A program made the translations under genes and the position numbers. The notes under the pieces were generated by a model, which saw nothing but the letters and a program-made list of their open reading frames with translations, was not told where the DNA came from and made no database searches. A DNA stretch of 7,651 bases from positions 1-7,651 of the forward strand of contig QIKU01000088.1 of the NCBI GenBank assembly GCA_003232015.1, in the 5' to 3' direction. Source of the stretch: Gammaproteobacteria bacterium (GTDB taxonomy: Bacteria > Pseudomonadota > Gammaproteobacteria > UBA6429). Of this stretch, positions 1 to 7,369 are shown one piece after another; the stretch's first letter is position 1, and each line of letters starts with the position of its first letter.

Positions 1-2682
1 ATCAAATGTTTCTGTTGTTCCACGAGAGAGTGACTGGCGCATTTTTTCACGCATGTTAATCACTTCTGTTTTCAATGTATCAATATCACGAGGCTGGCTT
101 AAAACACTTTTTCTTATTTCATTAAAGCGCTGCATAATAATCGGGTCACCGGTAATGGCCCGTGCACGTACTAAAGCCTGATGCTCCCAGACCCATGCTT
201 TGGTTTTTTGATATTTTTCATAGGCATGAATACCACTGACCAGCATCCCCGAGGCACCATTGGGGCGTAACCGCATATCCACTTCATACAATGTACCGGC
301 TGCTGTGCGCATGCCAAGCAAATGAATAAGACGTTGTCCCAATCTTGCAAAGAAAACCGAATTAACAACGGCACGTGGCGATGCCGTACTTGCAGCACTA
401 ATGTCTGTCATGGCCTGATCGTTTTGTGCGCCATGTAAAAACACCATATCCAGATCTGAACCATAACCCAGCTCATAACCGCCGAGCTTCCCATAACCAA
501 TAATGGCAAAGCCTTTGTCACAGGCTATATTTTCAGAGCTCGATATCAGTGAATCACATGCAGGCCGGCCATGCCGTTGTACCATCGTGTGCCAGGCCTG
601 CTCTAATGTTGCATCCAGAATCACTTCAGCTATCCAGCTTAAATAATCGCTAATACGCATTAAGGTAACCGCATTGGCCAGATCGGCTGCGGCAACACGC
701 AGTACATTTGACTGTTTGAAATGACGAATAACATCTGCAATGCGTTCCTCGTCATCCGGATCTGTTTCTGCAATTTTATTAAAACATTCCTGCTGCAAGG
801 CTTGTCTGGTTGCTGGAATATACAGGCTGCGTGGATCAAGCAGTTCATCCAGCAACAAAGGATGTGCGCTGATATAACCTGTGACCCAGATACTTTGACT
901 GCATAATTTGATTAACTGTGATAACGCTAGAGGATTCTCAATTAATAACGACATATATACACTGCGTCGGGCAATCTGTTCGATTATTACAGTGACACGT
1001 TGCAATGTGAGTTCGGCTGATTCAACCTGGCCAACAGCAGCAATGATCATCGGCATTAACTGATTAAGCCTTTTTTGCCCCTGCGTTGTACGGGTATGAA
1101 AAGCCTTACTGTCACGCAAATCGTTGAGTACTTTTAATGCTTGCTGCGGTTTATCGTAGCCCAGTTCCTGCAAAACTTCGACTGCCTGTTCTTCCGCTAA
1201 TTGCTGCGACCAGATCAGTTCTGTATTGGTATCAGCCGAGGCGGCTTCAGCCTGTGGCGCATCAAAAACCTGTTCAAAGTGACTGTGTACTTTTTCACGG
1301 TGTGCATCGAGTTGTATGGAAAAATCCTGCCAGTTTTTATAGCCCATCCCATACGCCAGCCGCTGTTGTTCAATTTCAGTATCGGGGAGCTGGTGCGTCT
1401 GTTGATCCAGCCGTTCCTGTAAACGGTGTTCAGTATGACGTAAAAAGATATAAGCCTGTGTTAACTCATTAACAACATAGTCAGGCAAACGTTGTTGCTG
1501 TTTAATAAGGTCAAGCACTGTGAGCAAGTCACGTTGTTGATAACGCACATCCCGGCCACCACGAATAAGCTGAAACACCTGGCCAATAAACTCCACCTCA
1601 CGGATCCCACCCGCACCCAGTTTAACGTTCTGCTGCATACCCTTACGCTTAACCTGTTGTACTATCATTTTCTTTAGATCGCGCATCGATTCATAAGCGC
1701 CATAATCCATATAACGCCGATAAACAAAGGGACGCAACATTTGCATTAATTCTGTTGCGGCAGCTTCACTACCTGTAACTACCCGGGCTTTAATCATCGC
1801 GTAACGTTCCCATTCACGGCCATGGATCTGGTAGTAATTTTCTAACGCATTAAAGCTGCTGACCAATACACCCCCCTCACCGAAGGGACGCAGGCGCATA
1901 TCCACCCTGAATACAAAACCATCCTGGGTTGTATTATTCAATGCTGCGATTACTTTTTTACCCAGCCGCACAAAATAGTCGGCATTACTGATGCGCTTCA
2001 CCCCACCGGCTGTTTCACCTTCACTTTGGTAGGCAAAAATCAAATCAATATCTGACGAAACATTTAATTCCCGCGCACCCAGTTTGCCCATGGCAATAAC
2101 AATCAGTTCTTGTGGTTCTTTGTTTTGATTAAAAGGCTGACCAAACTCGCGACTAAATTCAGAATCGACTTGCGCATAAAAATTACGTGCCGCATTAATA
2201 CACACTTCCGCTAAAGCCGTTAATTCCTGAGTGGTGTTTTGTAAATCACTCCAGCCAGCAATATCGCGCCAGATAATACGCAGCATTTGCTGGTTGCGAA
2301 ATTCCCTTAATGCTGTGTATAAAGCAGCGTCATTATCCTGAGCTATTTCCTGCTGCGCCCATAAAGCCTGAAAATCAGCTTGCGACAACCTGTTTTCAGC
2401 AAGATTTGATTTGCCCAAATTCAGCAGCCATTGTGGATAACGGATACACCAGCGGGCCACCACTTCGCTACAAGCCCAAACCTTTGTTAACGACTCAACA
2501 AATGGCTCACTCCAATTAGCTGCCCCATTATCTATCGGCTTATCTGCCAGGCTGGCCTGAGCACTATTTTCAACAAAACTCTGCCAGAACAACTGACATT
2601 GAGCCGCCAGTTCTGTGGGTATATTGCCGTTAATGGCTTTTGCCACCCGGTTCACTATCTTGTTTTCAATTTCTGCCGACAT
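1..2682 (-). CDS. glnE: Bifunctional glutamine synthetase adenylyltransferase/adenylyl-removing enzyme GlnE, 3'-partial
   Basis: GlnE attaches AMP to, and removes it from, glutamine synthetase in the cytoplasm. In the known family this is controlled by PII protein and glutamine, matching nitrogen assimilation to supply. I translated all 894 codons from ATG at 2682 to the left edge and found no stop. Two nucleotidyltransferase domains are visible. The first motif, MGKLGARELNVSSDIDL (residues 198-214), carries the Asp pair D211/D213 of the N-terminal deadenylylating half. The second, GYGKLGGYELGYGSDLD (729-745), carries D743/D745 of the C-terminal adenylylating half. LGAGGIREVEF (355-365) is the conserved helical segment following the first domain. 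The last visible residues (MREKMRQSLSRG and on) match the region shortly before the end of the family. By comparison with the E. coli protein (about 946 residues), roughly 90-100 residues lie beyond the window. I see no good Shine-Dalgarno before the start. The identity is very secure. Confidence 0.97.
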   Translation of the reverse strand, partial: MSAEIENKIVNRVAKAINGNIPTELAAQCQLFWQSFVENSAQASLADKPIDNGAANWSEPFVESLTKVWACSEVVARWCIRYPQWLLNLGKSNLAENRLSQADFQALWAQQEIAQDNDAALYTALREFRNQQMLRIIWRDIAGWSDLQNTTQELTALAEVCINAARNFYAQVDSEFSREFGQPFNQNKEPQELIVIAMGKLGARELNVSSDIDLIFAYQSEGETAGGVKRISNADYFVRLGKKVIAALNNTTQDGFVFRVDMRLRPFGEGGVLVSSFNALENYYQIHGREWERYAMIKARVVTGSEAAATELMQMLRPFVYRRYMDYGAYESMRDLKKMIVQQVKRKGMQQNVKLGAGGIREVEFIGQVFQLIRGGRDVRYQQRDLLTVLDLIKQQQRLPDYVVNELTQAYIFLRHTEHRLQERLDQQTHQLPDTEIEQQRLAYGMGYKNWQDFSIQLDAHREKVHSHFEQVFDAPQAEAASADTNTELIWSQQLAEEQAVEVLQELGYDKPQQALKVLNDLRDSKAFHTRTTQGQKRLNQLMPMIIAAVGQVESAELTLQRVTVIIEQIARRSVYMSLLIENPLALSQLIKLCSQSIWVTGYISAHPLLLDELLDPRSLYIPATRQALQQECFNKIAETDPDDEERIADVIRHFKQSNVLRVAAADLANAVTLMRISDYLSWIAEVILDATLEQAWHTMVQRHGRPACDSLISSSENIACDKGFAIIGYGKLGGYELGYGSDLDMVFLHGAQNDQAMTDISAASTASPRAVVNSVFFARLGQRLIHLLGMRTAAGTLYEVDMRLRPNGASGMLVSGIHAYEKYQKTKAWVWEHQALVRARAITGDPIIMQRFNEIRKSVLSQPRDIDTLKTEVINMREKMRQSLSRGTTETFD

Positions 2683-2726
2683 ACAGGTATACTATCTTTA
2701 TACTTTTTATTGATGATTAAATAATA
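2683..2726. promoter_or_regulatory. 44-bp divergent intergenic region between glnE and the SGNH gene
   Basis: This short AT-rich gap must hold, or overlap, the start signals for two divergent genes unless one is transcribed from within the other. On the plus strand TATACT (2688-2693) is one base from the sigma-70 -10 consensus, with a poor -35 (TTCAAT, 2665-2670) 17 bp upstream inside glnE. On the minus strand TATAAA (complement of 2697-2702) could serve glnE, but it lies only about 15 bp from the start codon and has no clear -35. Neither start codon has a recognisable purine-rich ribosome-binding site. These assignments come from reading the sequence only and are weak. Confidence 0.3.
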
Positions 2727-3902
2727 ATGACTAAACAACCCATAAACCCGACAATAGCAAATAAAGCAAACTGGTTTGAAGCCAATCCTAAAAAAACCAT
2801 TGTCTTTATCGTTATCTTCGGATTTCTTATTATTGACTTTAGTTTAGCAGCTGCACTAAAAATAGTGGGAGTTTTTGAACCTTCTTATGTCACATCAAAA
2901 GTACGAGAGGCCCACTACCGTAGAGCCGATCCGGTTTACCATCATGGCTTAGAAAAGAATATTAGTAACTATATTGCAGAATGGGGCAAACATGACTATC
3001 GAGTGGATACCAATTCCCTTGGCTTTAAAGATAGCAGCAGCCGAACCGTTCCCTTAATTTCAAAACAGAAACGAATTCTTATTATTGGTGATTCATTTAC
3101 TGAAGGCGTAGGCATACCTTTTGATAAAACATTCGCAGGCTTATTAAAGAATAATTTCAAGCAGCATAATATTGACATCTTAAATGCCGCCGCCACCTCT
3201 TATTCCCCTATTATCTACTACCGAAAAATTAAATATCTTATTGAAACCGTTGGTCTTAAATTTGATGCCATGGTTGTGTTGATTGATTTGTCCGACGCAG
3301 AAGACGAAGCTCTGGGCTACCGCTTTGATAAAAACGAAAATGTTATTAGTCAGGGAAGCGCAGCCAATTTAGGTGCAGCAGAATCAAAACCTGTTCCAAA
3401 GCAAAAAAATATCAGCCCCCCCATGAATACAAAGGAATTTTTTACCCAATATACTTACTTTCTGGGTCGACTACGAAACCTTTCGGCCTTCCTGAAAACC
3501 AAAATACGCTCATGGGATAAAGGGCTAAAACAACGCCGCGCCCTGTGGACAATGGACAAAGCTCTATACAATGAATTTGGTGAAAAAGGCCTTAATACAG
3601 GTGCAAAACACATGCTACAACTTAAAGAACTGCTTGATAAACAACAAATACCACTCACCATTGCAGTTTATCCCTGGCCTGACCAAATCTACAATAATGA
3701 CATTGACTCAAAGCAGATCCTCTTTTGGCATAACTGGAGCAGAACCAATAAAGTCGAGTTTATAAACCTGTTTAGCACCTTTATGCCAGCAAGCAGTCCC
3801 GAGAAAACTATCCGACAATATTATATTAATGGTGATGTTCACTGGAATGAATTCGGACATCAACGGGTGTATCAGGCACTAAAAACAAGAATACAGCCTT
3901 AA
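2727..3902 (+). CDS. Membrane-anchored SGNH/GDSL-fold protein, probable glycan O-acyltransferase or esterase
   Basis: This 391-residue protein has a short cytoplasmic N-terminus, one hydrophobic segment (about residues 23-48) and a large soluble part that is probably periplasmic. SGNH-family signatures are visible. The nucleophile block GDSFTEG spans residues 121-127, with Ser123 as the expected nucleophile. The C-terminal NGDVHWNEFGH (368-378) supplies Asp370 and His372. The Asp and His are two residues apart (D-x-H), as in AlgX/AlgJ-type alginate acetylation proteins, rather than the D-x-x-H of ordinary GDSL esterases. The third block reads DLSDAEDE (187-194), with no obvious Asn. A conserved-looking NSLGF (96-100) precedes the fold. 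Family members acetylate or deacetylate polysaccharides, but no MBOAT acyl donor partner is visible here, so donor and substrate are unknown. The gene starts 44 bp from divergent glnE and converges on the gtr operon. The ATG at 2727 lacks a clear Shine-Dalgarno but is the first Met and leaves a sensible anchor. Confidence 0.85.
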   Translation: MTKQPINPTIANKANWFEANPKKTIVFIVIFGFLIIDFSLAAALKIVGVFEPSYVTSKVREAHYRRADPVYHHGLEKNISNYIAEWGKHDYRVDTNSLGFKDSSSRTVPLISKQKRILIIGDSFTEGVGIPFDKTFAGLLKNNFKQHNIDILNAAATSYSPIIYYRKIKYLIETVGLKFDAMVVLIDLSDAEDEALGYRFDKNENVISQGSAANLGAAESKPVPKQKNISPPMNTKEFFTQYTYFLGRLRNLSAFLKTKIRSWDKGLKQRRALWTMDKALYNEFGEKGLNTGAKHMLQLKELLDKQQIPLTIAVYPWPDQIYNNDIDSKQILFWHNWSRTNKVEFINLFSTFMPASSPEKTIRQYYINGDVHWNEFGHQRVYQALKTRIQP

Positions 3903-3919
3903 GGAACCTCTGATTAAGG
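3897..3919. repeat. Short inverted repeat spanning two convergent stop codons, possible weak bidirectional terminator
   Basis: CCTTAA (3897-3902) and TTAAGG (3914-3919) are perfect inverted 6-mers separated by 11 bases. The TAA stops of the SGNH gene (3900-3902) and of the convergent GT-C gene (complement of 3914-3916) both lie inside the arms. The stem is short and AT-rich and has no U-tract on either side, so a standard rho-independent terminator is not supported. It is nevertheless the only symmetric element in this 11-bp convergent gap. Confidence 0.3.
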
Positions 3920-5485
3920 TAAATAGATCACGATACCATTATCTCGATAGGCTACAGCAGACGTGTCCATTACACTGTCCTTCTCATATCGAAGAATATA
4001 TTTCTTTTGCTTACCCGTTTTGCTGCGTTCAATATAACGCTCATAAACATCGAGGTAATTCGCCGTCGCAATAGCAGAAATTCTTAAGTGCTCAGGTGCC
4101 TGGGTAATATAGTTATCAATAACCAATACAACCCCAACATCATTACCAGCATGTTGTTTTATTTTTGTCCTTACCGTTTCCATTTTTTTAAAACTACTAA
4201 TGAAATATGTGTCACCTTCTATCCGCTGTGACATATGAGTAAAAAAAGCAAACAAAAGATAAATACTAAAGAGCGACATAAAAGGGAGGCTACTAATATA
4301 TAGTTTTTTAAGTTTACTTTCCCCTGCAAGTTCAATATAAAATGCAGGCAATACAAACAATAAGGGGAATATCAAAATGGCATAACGTGTACTGTAATTC
4401 TGCCCGGTAAAAACGAAAAGCAGTAAGGGTAAAAACAATAAAATACCAACAAACGAAACAGCAGGATATTCTCTGAACATCAAAGCTGGACTCTTCCAGT
4501 GCGATTTAAACAAGCTAAAGAAATAGATTGAAAATCGTAATACTATCGCCAAGGCCAGCACCATGGAAACAATATTAATACCAATAAGAATGACTCTTGA
4601 ACCAAACCATTGGTCACCAAATTCAAATAGTCCCTCCAGCCCATGACCAAAGCGATGACCAGGATGGTTTGACAATACCGTTGCAGGCCCTGAAATCACT
4701 TTAAGAGCACTGAAGGAGAAGTCCCTGTCACCGCTTAAAATCTGGCGAAGATTCTCCCAGTTATGCTGCATGTCACCAATCAAGTAGGGAACATAAACCG
4801 CCAGGCCTGCAAAAATACCGGCCACGAACCAGCCTCGGCTTAATCGGCAAGGGCTAAGATATAGAACCAGTAATATTGCCGGATAATAAAAAACGCCAAT
4901 CATATGAAACTGCGGCAATATTGCACTAAGCAAACATACCCAGAAAATAGCATGGCTGTTGTCTACCTGGGTTACTCGCCAGAGTGAAATAAACAGCAGC
5001 ACACTCAAAAATGCCAGTGGGACAGGATTCCATAAACCTAACGAGTAATAAACCGGCCAGGATGAAATAGCAAATAAAAAACAGCTAAGCAAGGCATAAC
5101 CTGGCGTTAGTAGCTGACGAGCAAACACGTAAATCAAAAATACAACCAGGCTATTAAGAAGCGCGACATAAAACAACGCATTATTAACCACCCCACCCCC
5201 CAGCTTCAGCAATCCAAGCCAGAATAATGTCCAGGCAGGCCCAGGAGCATGGCCTTCAGAGAAATTAGGTTGTCCAAGATAAAGTGCCTTTTCTTCTCCG
5301 GCAAGAAACTGCATGGCAACACGAAAAGCCGACACCTCATCATTTATCGCAAATATATAAAAGCTCTCCCCTGCCCAAAACCCGTAAAAACGCAGTAAAA
5401 ACCCCAATACAACACAACCGATTACAGCGAGTAGATGCAATCTGGAAGCCGGATTATCAAGCTGAGAGTAAATTTTAGCTTGCAT
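3914..5485 (-). CDS. Polytopic GT-C-fold glycosyltransferase (GT39/ArnT-like), third gene of the gtr operon
   Basis: This 523-residue integral membrane protein has roughly ten hydrophobic segments between about residues 16 and 416, followed by a soluble C-terminal domain of about 100 residues. The layout is that of GT-C transferases, which take a sugar from a polyprenyl phosphate carrier and pass it to an acceptor on the periplasmic side. The acidic pair Asp49-Glu50 (FAINDEVSAF) sits in the first outer loop after helix 1, where GT39/ArnT-type enzymes carry their catalytic acid. LPQFHMIGVFY (190-200) resembles the family's Q-x-H helix motif. It follows the GtrA gene by 23 bp, and AAAGAG lies about 7 bases before the ATG, supporting the 5485 start. 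In Gtr systems this third protein sets sugar and acceptor specificity and is the least conserved, which fits the absence of a familiar name. The acceptor (O-antigen, other polysaccharide, protein or lipid) cannot be read from sequence. Confidence 0.82.
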   Translation of the reverse strand: MQAKIYSQLDNPASRLHLLAVIGCVVLGFLLRFYGFWAGESFYIFAINDEVSAFRVAMQFLAGEEKALYLGQPNFSEGHAPGPAWTLFWLGLLKLGGGVVNNALFYVALLNSLVVFLIYVFARQLLTPGYALLSCFLFAISSWPVYYSLGLWNPVPLAFLSVLLFISLWRVTQVDNSHAIFWVCLLSAILPQFHMIGVFYYPAILLVLYLSPCRLSRGWFVAGIFAGLAVYVPYLIGDMQHNWENLRQILSGDRDFSFSALKVISGPATVLSNHPGHRFGHGLEGLFEFGDQWFGSRVILIGINIVSMVLALAIVLRFSIYFFSLFKSHWKSPALMFREYPAVSFVGILLFLPLLLFVFTGQNYSTRYAILIFPLLFVLPAFYIELAGESKLKKLYISSLPFMSLFSIYLLFAFFTHMSQRIEGDTYFISSFKKMETVRTKIKQHAGNDVGVVLVIDNYITQAPEHLRISAIATANYLDVYERYIERSKTGKQKKYILRYEKDSVMDTSAVAYRDNGIVIYLP

Positions 5486-5508
5486 TCATATTCTCTTTAT
5501 TATTCTTC

Positions 5509-5916
5509 TTATATTATTTTCTGTTTAGTTTGCTCAGCAAAAGTCCACAACTTATTTGCCGTAAACGTCCATAATAATACAACAGACGATGCGATGACCT
5601 GTGCAAAAAGATAAAATAATTCGAGGATATCCACCCCCCAAAATATTATCATCATATTTATAGCGGCACCGACTGTGGCCACAATAAAAAATTTCAACAT
5701 AGTTTCACTGTGTGCCTTATCGCTTCGAAAGGTGAGATGATAATTTAAAACATAGTTGATCAATGCCCCAACAATAAAGCCTGCCGTGGTTGCCCAAACA
5801 GCCGACAAGCCGGTAAGCTCCACTAATAAAATAAGGGTTAGGAAATGTCCAGCTGTTCCGACAGCACCAATTGTCGCAAATAGAAAAAATTGCTTCGTGT
5901 TACCTTTATTAAACAC
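5509..5916 (-). CDS. gtrA: GtrA-family membrane protein, putative undecaprenyl-phosphate-sugar flippase
   Basis: This small protein (135 residues from GTG at 5916) has four hydrophobic segments in two repeats. Each repeat ends in the Asn/Phe-rich pattern typical of GtrA: ALINYVLNYHLTF and, at the C-terminus, TFTANKLWTF. In characterised Gtr systems GtrA is thought to flip undecaprenyl-phosphate-linked sugar across the inner membrane between the steps of its two neighbours. The frame is open back to an ATG at 6063, but that would add about 49 residues lying on the 3' end of the GT2 gene with no membrane or family character. I therefore place the start near the GT2 stop: GTG at 5916 (8-bp overlap), or TTG at 5922, which has a slightly better purine-rich upstream (AAGAAAG). 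The overlap suggests translational coupling to the GT2 gene. Family is clear; flippase activity and exact start are inferred. Confidence 0.88.
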   Translation of the reverse strand: MFNKGNTKQFFLFATIGAVGTAGHFLTLILLVELTGLSAVWATTAGFIVGALINYVLNYHLTFRSDKAHSETMLKFFIVATVGAAINMMIIFWGVDILELFYLFAQVIASSVVLLWTFTANKLWTFAEQTKQKII

Positions 5917-6916
5917 AACCAATTTTGTCTTTCTTTTGTTCTTCTGTTTGAACCAGCCTGGTTTGAGTCTGACTGGCTCTGCGCTGACTGAAGTTATTAA
6001 TAAAATAAAGGGGTCGCCGTTTTGTCTCGGTAAAAATTCGCCCCACATATTCACCCAACACACCGATAGACATCAACTGCACACCGCCGAGAAAAAGAAT
6101 AACAACAATCATTGACGGATAACCTTGCACCGGTTCACCATAGAGCAAAGTGCGAATAACAATGAAAATACCATAACTGAACGCGCCCAATGCTGTCAGC
6201 AGCCCCAGATAACTGGCCAGCTTCAATGGCGCACTGGAATAAGAGGTAATGCCTTCGATAGCAAAATTCCATAGATGCCAGTAGTTCCACTTACTTTCAC
6301 CGGCATGCCGGGGGTCACGTTCATACAGGATCGCTTTCTGTCGATAGCCAATCCATGTGAACAAACCTTTCATAAAGCGGTGATGTTCCTGTAATGTATT
6401 AAGTGCGTCAACTGCACGTCGGCTAAGCAGCCGATAGTCACCCGTGTCTTCCGGTATTTTAATCTGCCCAATCGCACCCATCAGGCGATAAAAAAGATGC
6501 GCCGTCAATTTTTTAAACGCTGACTCACCCTCACGCCTGGAGCGTTTTGCATAAATGACATCATAACCGTTTTGCCATTCCTCAATCAGCCGGGGGATTA
6601 ACTCAGGCGGATCCTGCAAATCAGCATCGATAACAACAACAGCATCACCTTCAGCCTTGTGCAGGCCTGCGGTCATGGCTATTTCCTTACCGAAGTTACG
6701 ACTCAGATCAATGATGGCGACACGCGCATCCTGCTCACGAATTTTAGTCAGGATAGAAAGCGTATTATCCTCGCTTCCATCATTGACATAAATTATTTCC
6801 GCATCCAGCGACAGCTTATCAAGCATCCGGGTAATACGTTCATGAAAATCACCCAGGACTTCCTTTTCGTTATAAACAGGGACAACTATCGAAATCATGT
6901 ACTCTACTTTTTGCAT
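5909..6916 (-). CDS. gtrB: GT2 family undecaprenyl-phosphate glycosyltransferase (GtrB/DPM1-like), first gene of the gtr operon
   Basis: This 335-residue enzyme is predicted to transfer a sugar from a nucleotide donor to undecaprenyl phosphate on the cytoplasmic face of the inner membrane. The GT-A domain begins with VVPVYNE (11-17), then VNDGSED (44-50) and the metal/donor motif DADLQDPPE (97-105; Asp97 and Asp99). DTGDYRLLSRRAVDAL (157-172), HHRFMKG (178-184) and YERDPRHAGESKW (198-210) are characteristic of the bactoprenol glucosyltransferase branch. Two membrane helices follow (about 231-257 and 267-290), then GEYVGRIFTETKRRPLYF, the usual tail after the second helix. I start at ATG 6916 because GGAG lies six bases upstream. 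An in-frame GTG at 6928 overlaps that ribosome-binding site and is less likely. The stop overlaps the gtrA start. Family assignment is firm; the sugar (glucose is commonest, GlcNAc or others possible) is not determined. Confidence 0.92.
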   Translation of the reverse strand: MQKVEYMISIVVPVYNEKEVLGDFHERITRMLDKLSLDAEIIYVNDGSEDNTLSILTKIREQDARVAIIDLSRNFGKEIAMTAGLHKAEGDAVVVIDADLQDPPELIPRLIEEWQNGYDVIYAKRSRREGESAFKKLTAHLFYRLMGAIGQIKIPEDTGDYRLLSRRAVDALNTLQEHHRFMKGLFTWIGYRQKAILYERDPRHAGESKWNYWHLWNFAIEGITSYSSAPLKLASYLGLLTALGAFSYGIFIVIRTLLYGEPVQGYPSMIVVILFLGGVQLMSIGVLGEYVGRIFTETKRRPLYFINNFSQRRASQTQTRLVQTEEQKKDKIGCV

Positions 6917-6922
6917 GCTATT

Positions 6923-6926
6923 CTCC
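6923..6926 (-). promoter_or_regulatory. Ribosome-binding site of the GT2 gene, deciding the start
   Basis: On the minus strand GGAG, within CGGTGGAG, lies six bases before ATG at 6916. This is the clearest Shine-Dalgarno of the operon. It overlaps an alternative in-frame GTG (6926-6928), which would have to start inside the site and has no good ribosome-binding site of its own. Confidence 0.75.
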
Positions 6927-7033
6927 ACCGACCATTAACACAGGTACACCCAGTTTATAAATAAAGCGCGTGCTTTACAGTATGTTGTTGACCTTGATAG
7001 CACTAACGCTGATATTTTTCAGGTAGGCCATGT

Positions 7034-7039
7034 ATTATA
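7034..7039 (-). promoter_or_regulatory. Candidate proximal -10 element for the gtr operon
   Basis: A perfect TATAAT occurs on the minus strand about 120 bases upstream of the GT2 start. The best -35 18 bp upstream is only TTCATC (three of six matches), and there is no extended -10 TG. In AT-rich DNA such hits are common. If used, transcription would start near 7027. Confidence 0.3.
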
Positions 7040-7089
7040 TTTAGCATGCATTATCCAGATGAAAACATACTTAAAAATTGAGCAAGAAT

Positions 7090-7118
7090 AGTATAAATAA
7101 AATAACGCGGCCTGTCCG
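7090..7118 (-). promoter_or_regulatory. Candidate distal sigma-70-type promoter for the gtr operon
   Basis: On the minus strand CGGACA (complement of 7113-7118; four of six matches to TTGACA) is followed after exactly 17 bp by TATACT (complement of 7090-7095; five of six matches to TATAAT). It points at the GT2 gene and would give a leader of about 165 bases including the upstream arm of the start-codon inverted repeat. This is the best-spaced promoter pair I found on this strand. Confidence 0.4.
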
Positions 7119-7369
7119 AAAATATTTGACAAATATAACCCCAGCTCCAACTATCGAAGACAGTACATCATTATGTTGTTAAAAAAAGAAGTATAAATAT
7201 AAATGCAACCGGCACAGCAGTAAAAAACAGCATTACAACTTGAGGAGAAAGGCAGATTCAGCCGGATATTTTATCCCAACGCTCTGCTAATTGATTAAAC
7301 AATAGTAAGACCGGGGCTAGACAACCCCATTGAAGATATATAGGTCCCCGAACAACGTAAAAATAGCCT

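Larger units (their letters stand above)
6912..7050. repeat. Nine-base inverted repeat whose left arm covers the GT2 start codon
   Basis: TGCATGCTA (6912-6920) and TAGCATGCA (7042-7050) are perfect reverse complements. The left arm contains the ATG of the GT2 gene and the spacer next to its ribosome-binding site. A transcript starting upstream of 7050 could pair the two arms and hide the start codon; one starting near 7027 would lack the upstream arm. The core GCATGC is itself palindromic, so part of the match is easier to obtain by chance. Confidence 0.35.
6930..7369. other. Non-coding, AT-rich upstream region of the gtr operon
   Basis: I find no convincing gene in these 440 bases on either strand. 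The region contains the two candidate promoters for the gtr operon and a small hairpin-forming sequence AAAGC-GCGT-GCTTT (6963-6976) that would lie in the 5' leader. On the plus strand there is a perfect -35 hexamer TTGACA (7127-7132), but the sequence 17 bp on (AACTAT) is a poor -10 and no plus-strand gene follows. GGGG and CCCC (7313-7316 and 7325-7328) could form only a 4-bp stem. The rest is unexplained. Confidence 0.6.

Noticed and set aside
1137..1677. Plus-strand open frames inside the glnE region
   Set aside because: They lie antisense to a continuous, clearly conserved glnE reading frame, and their translations show no domain character.
3903..3913. Bases around GGAACCTCTGATTAA as a remnant insertion-sequence end
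   Set aside because: It looks vaguely like some IS terminal sequences, but there is no second end, target duplication or transposase remnant, and it is confined between two intact stops.
5917..6063. Longer GtrA start at ATG 6063
   Set aside because: The added 49 residues lie entirely on the GT2 coding sequence, lack membrane or family character, and exceed the usual GtrA length of about 120-140 residues.
5756..6115. 119-codon plus-strand frame antisense to gtrA and the GT2 gene
   Set aside because: It overlaps two well-supported minus-strand genes with family motifs; its translation is low-complexity towards the end and has no recognisable feature.
7090..7199. Direct repeat AGTATAAATA at 7090-7099 and 7190-7199, exactly 100 bp apart
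   Set aside because: It is a 10-base AT-only-rich match in AT-rich DNA with little flanking similarity, and chance is the simplest explanation.
7240..7300. Strong Shine-Dalgarno-like run (GAGGAGAAAGG, near 7242-7252) on the plus strand
   Set aside because: No ATG, GTG or TTG lies at a suitable distance, and the frames downstream stop quickly, so I see no gene that it could serve.
7313..7328. GGGG/CCCC stem as a terminator after the small 7370-7519 frame
   Set aside because: The stem is only four base pairs with an eight-base loop, and no uninterrupted T-run follows on the minus strand.
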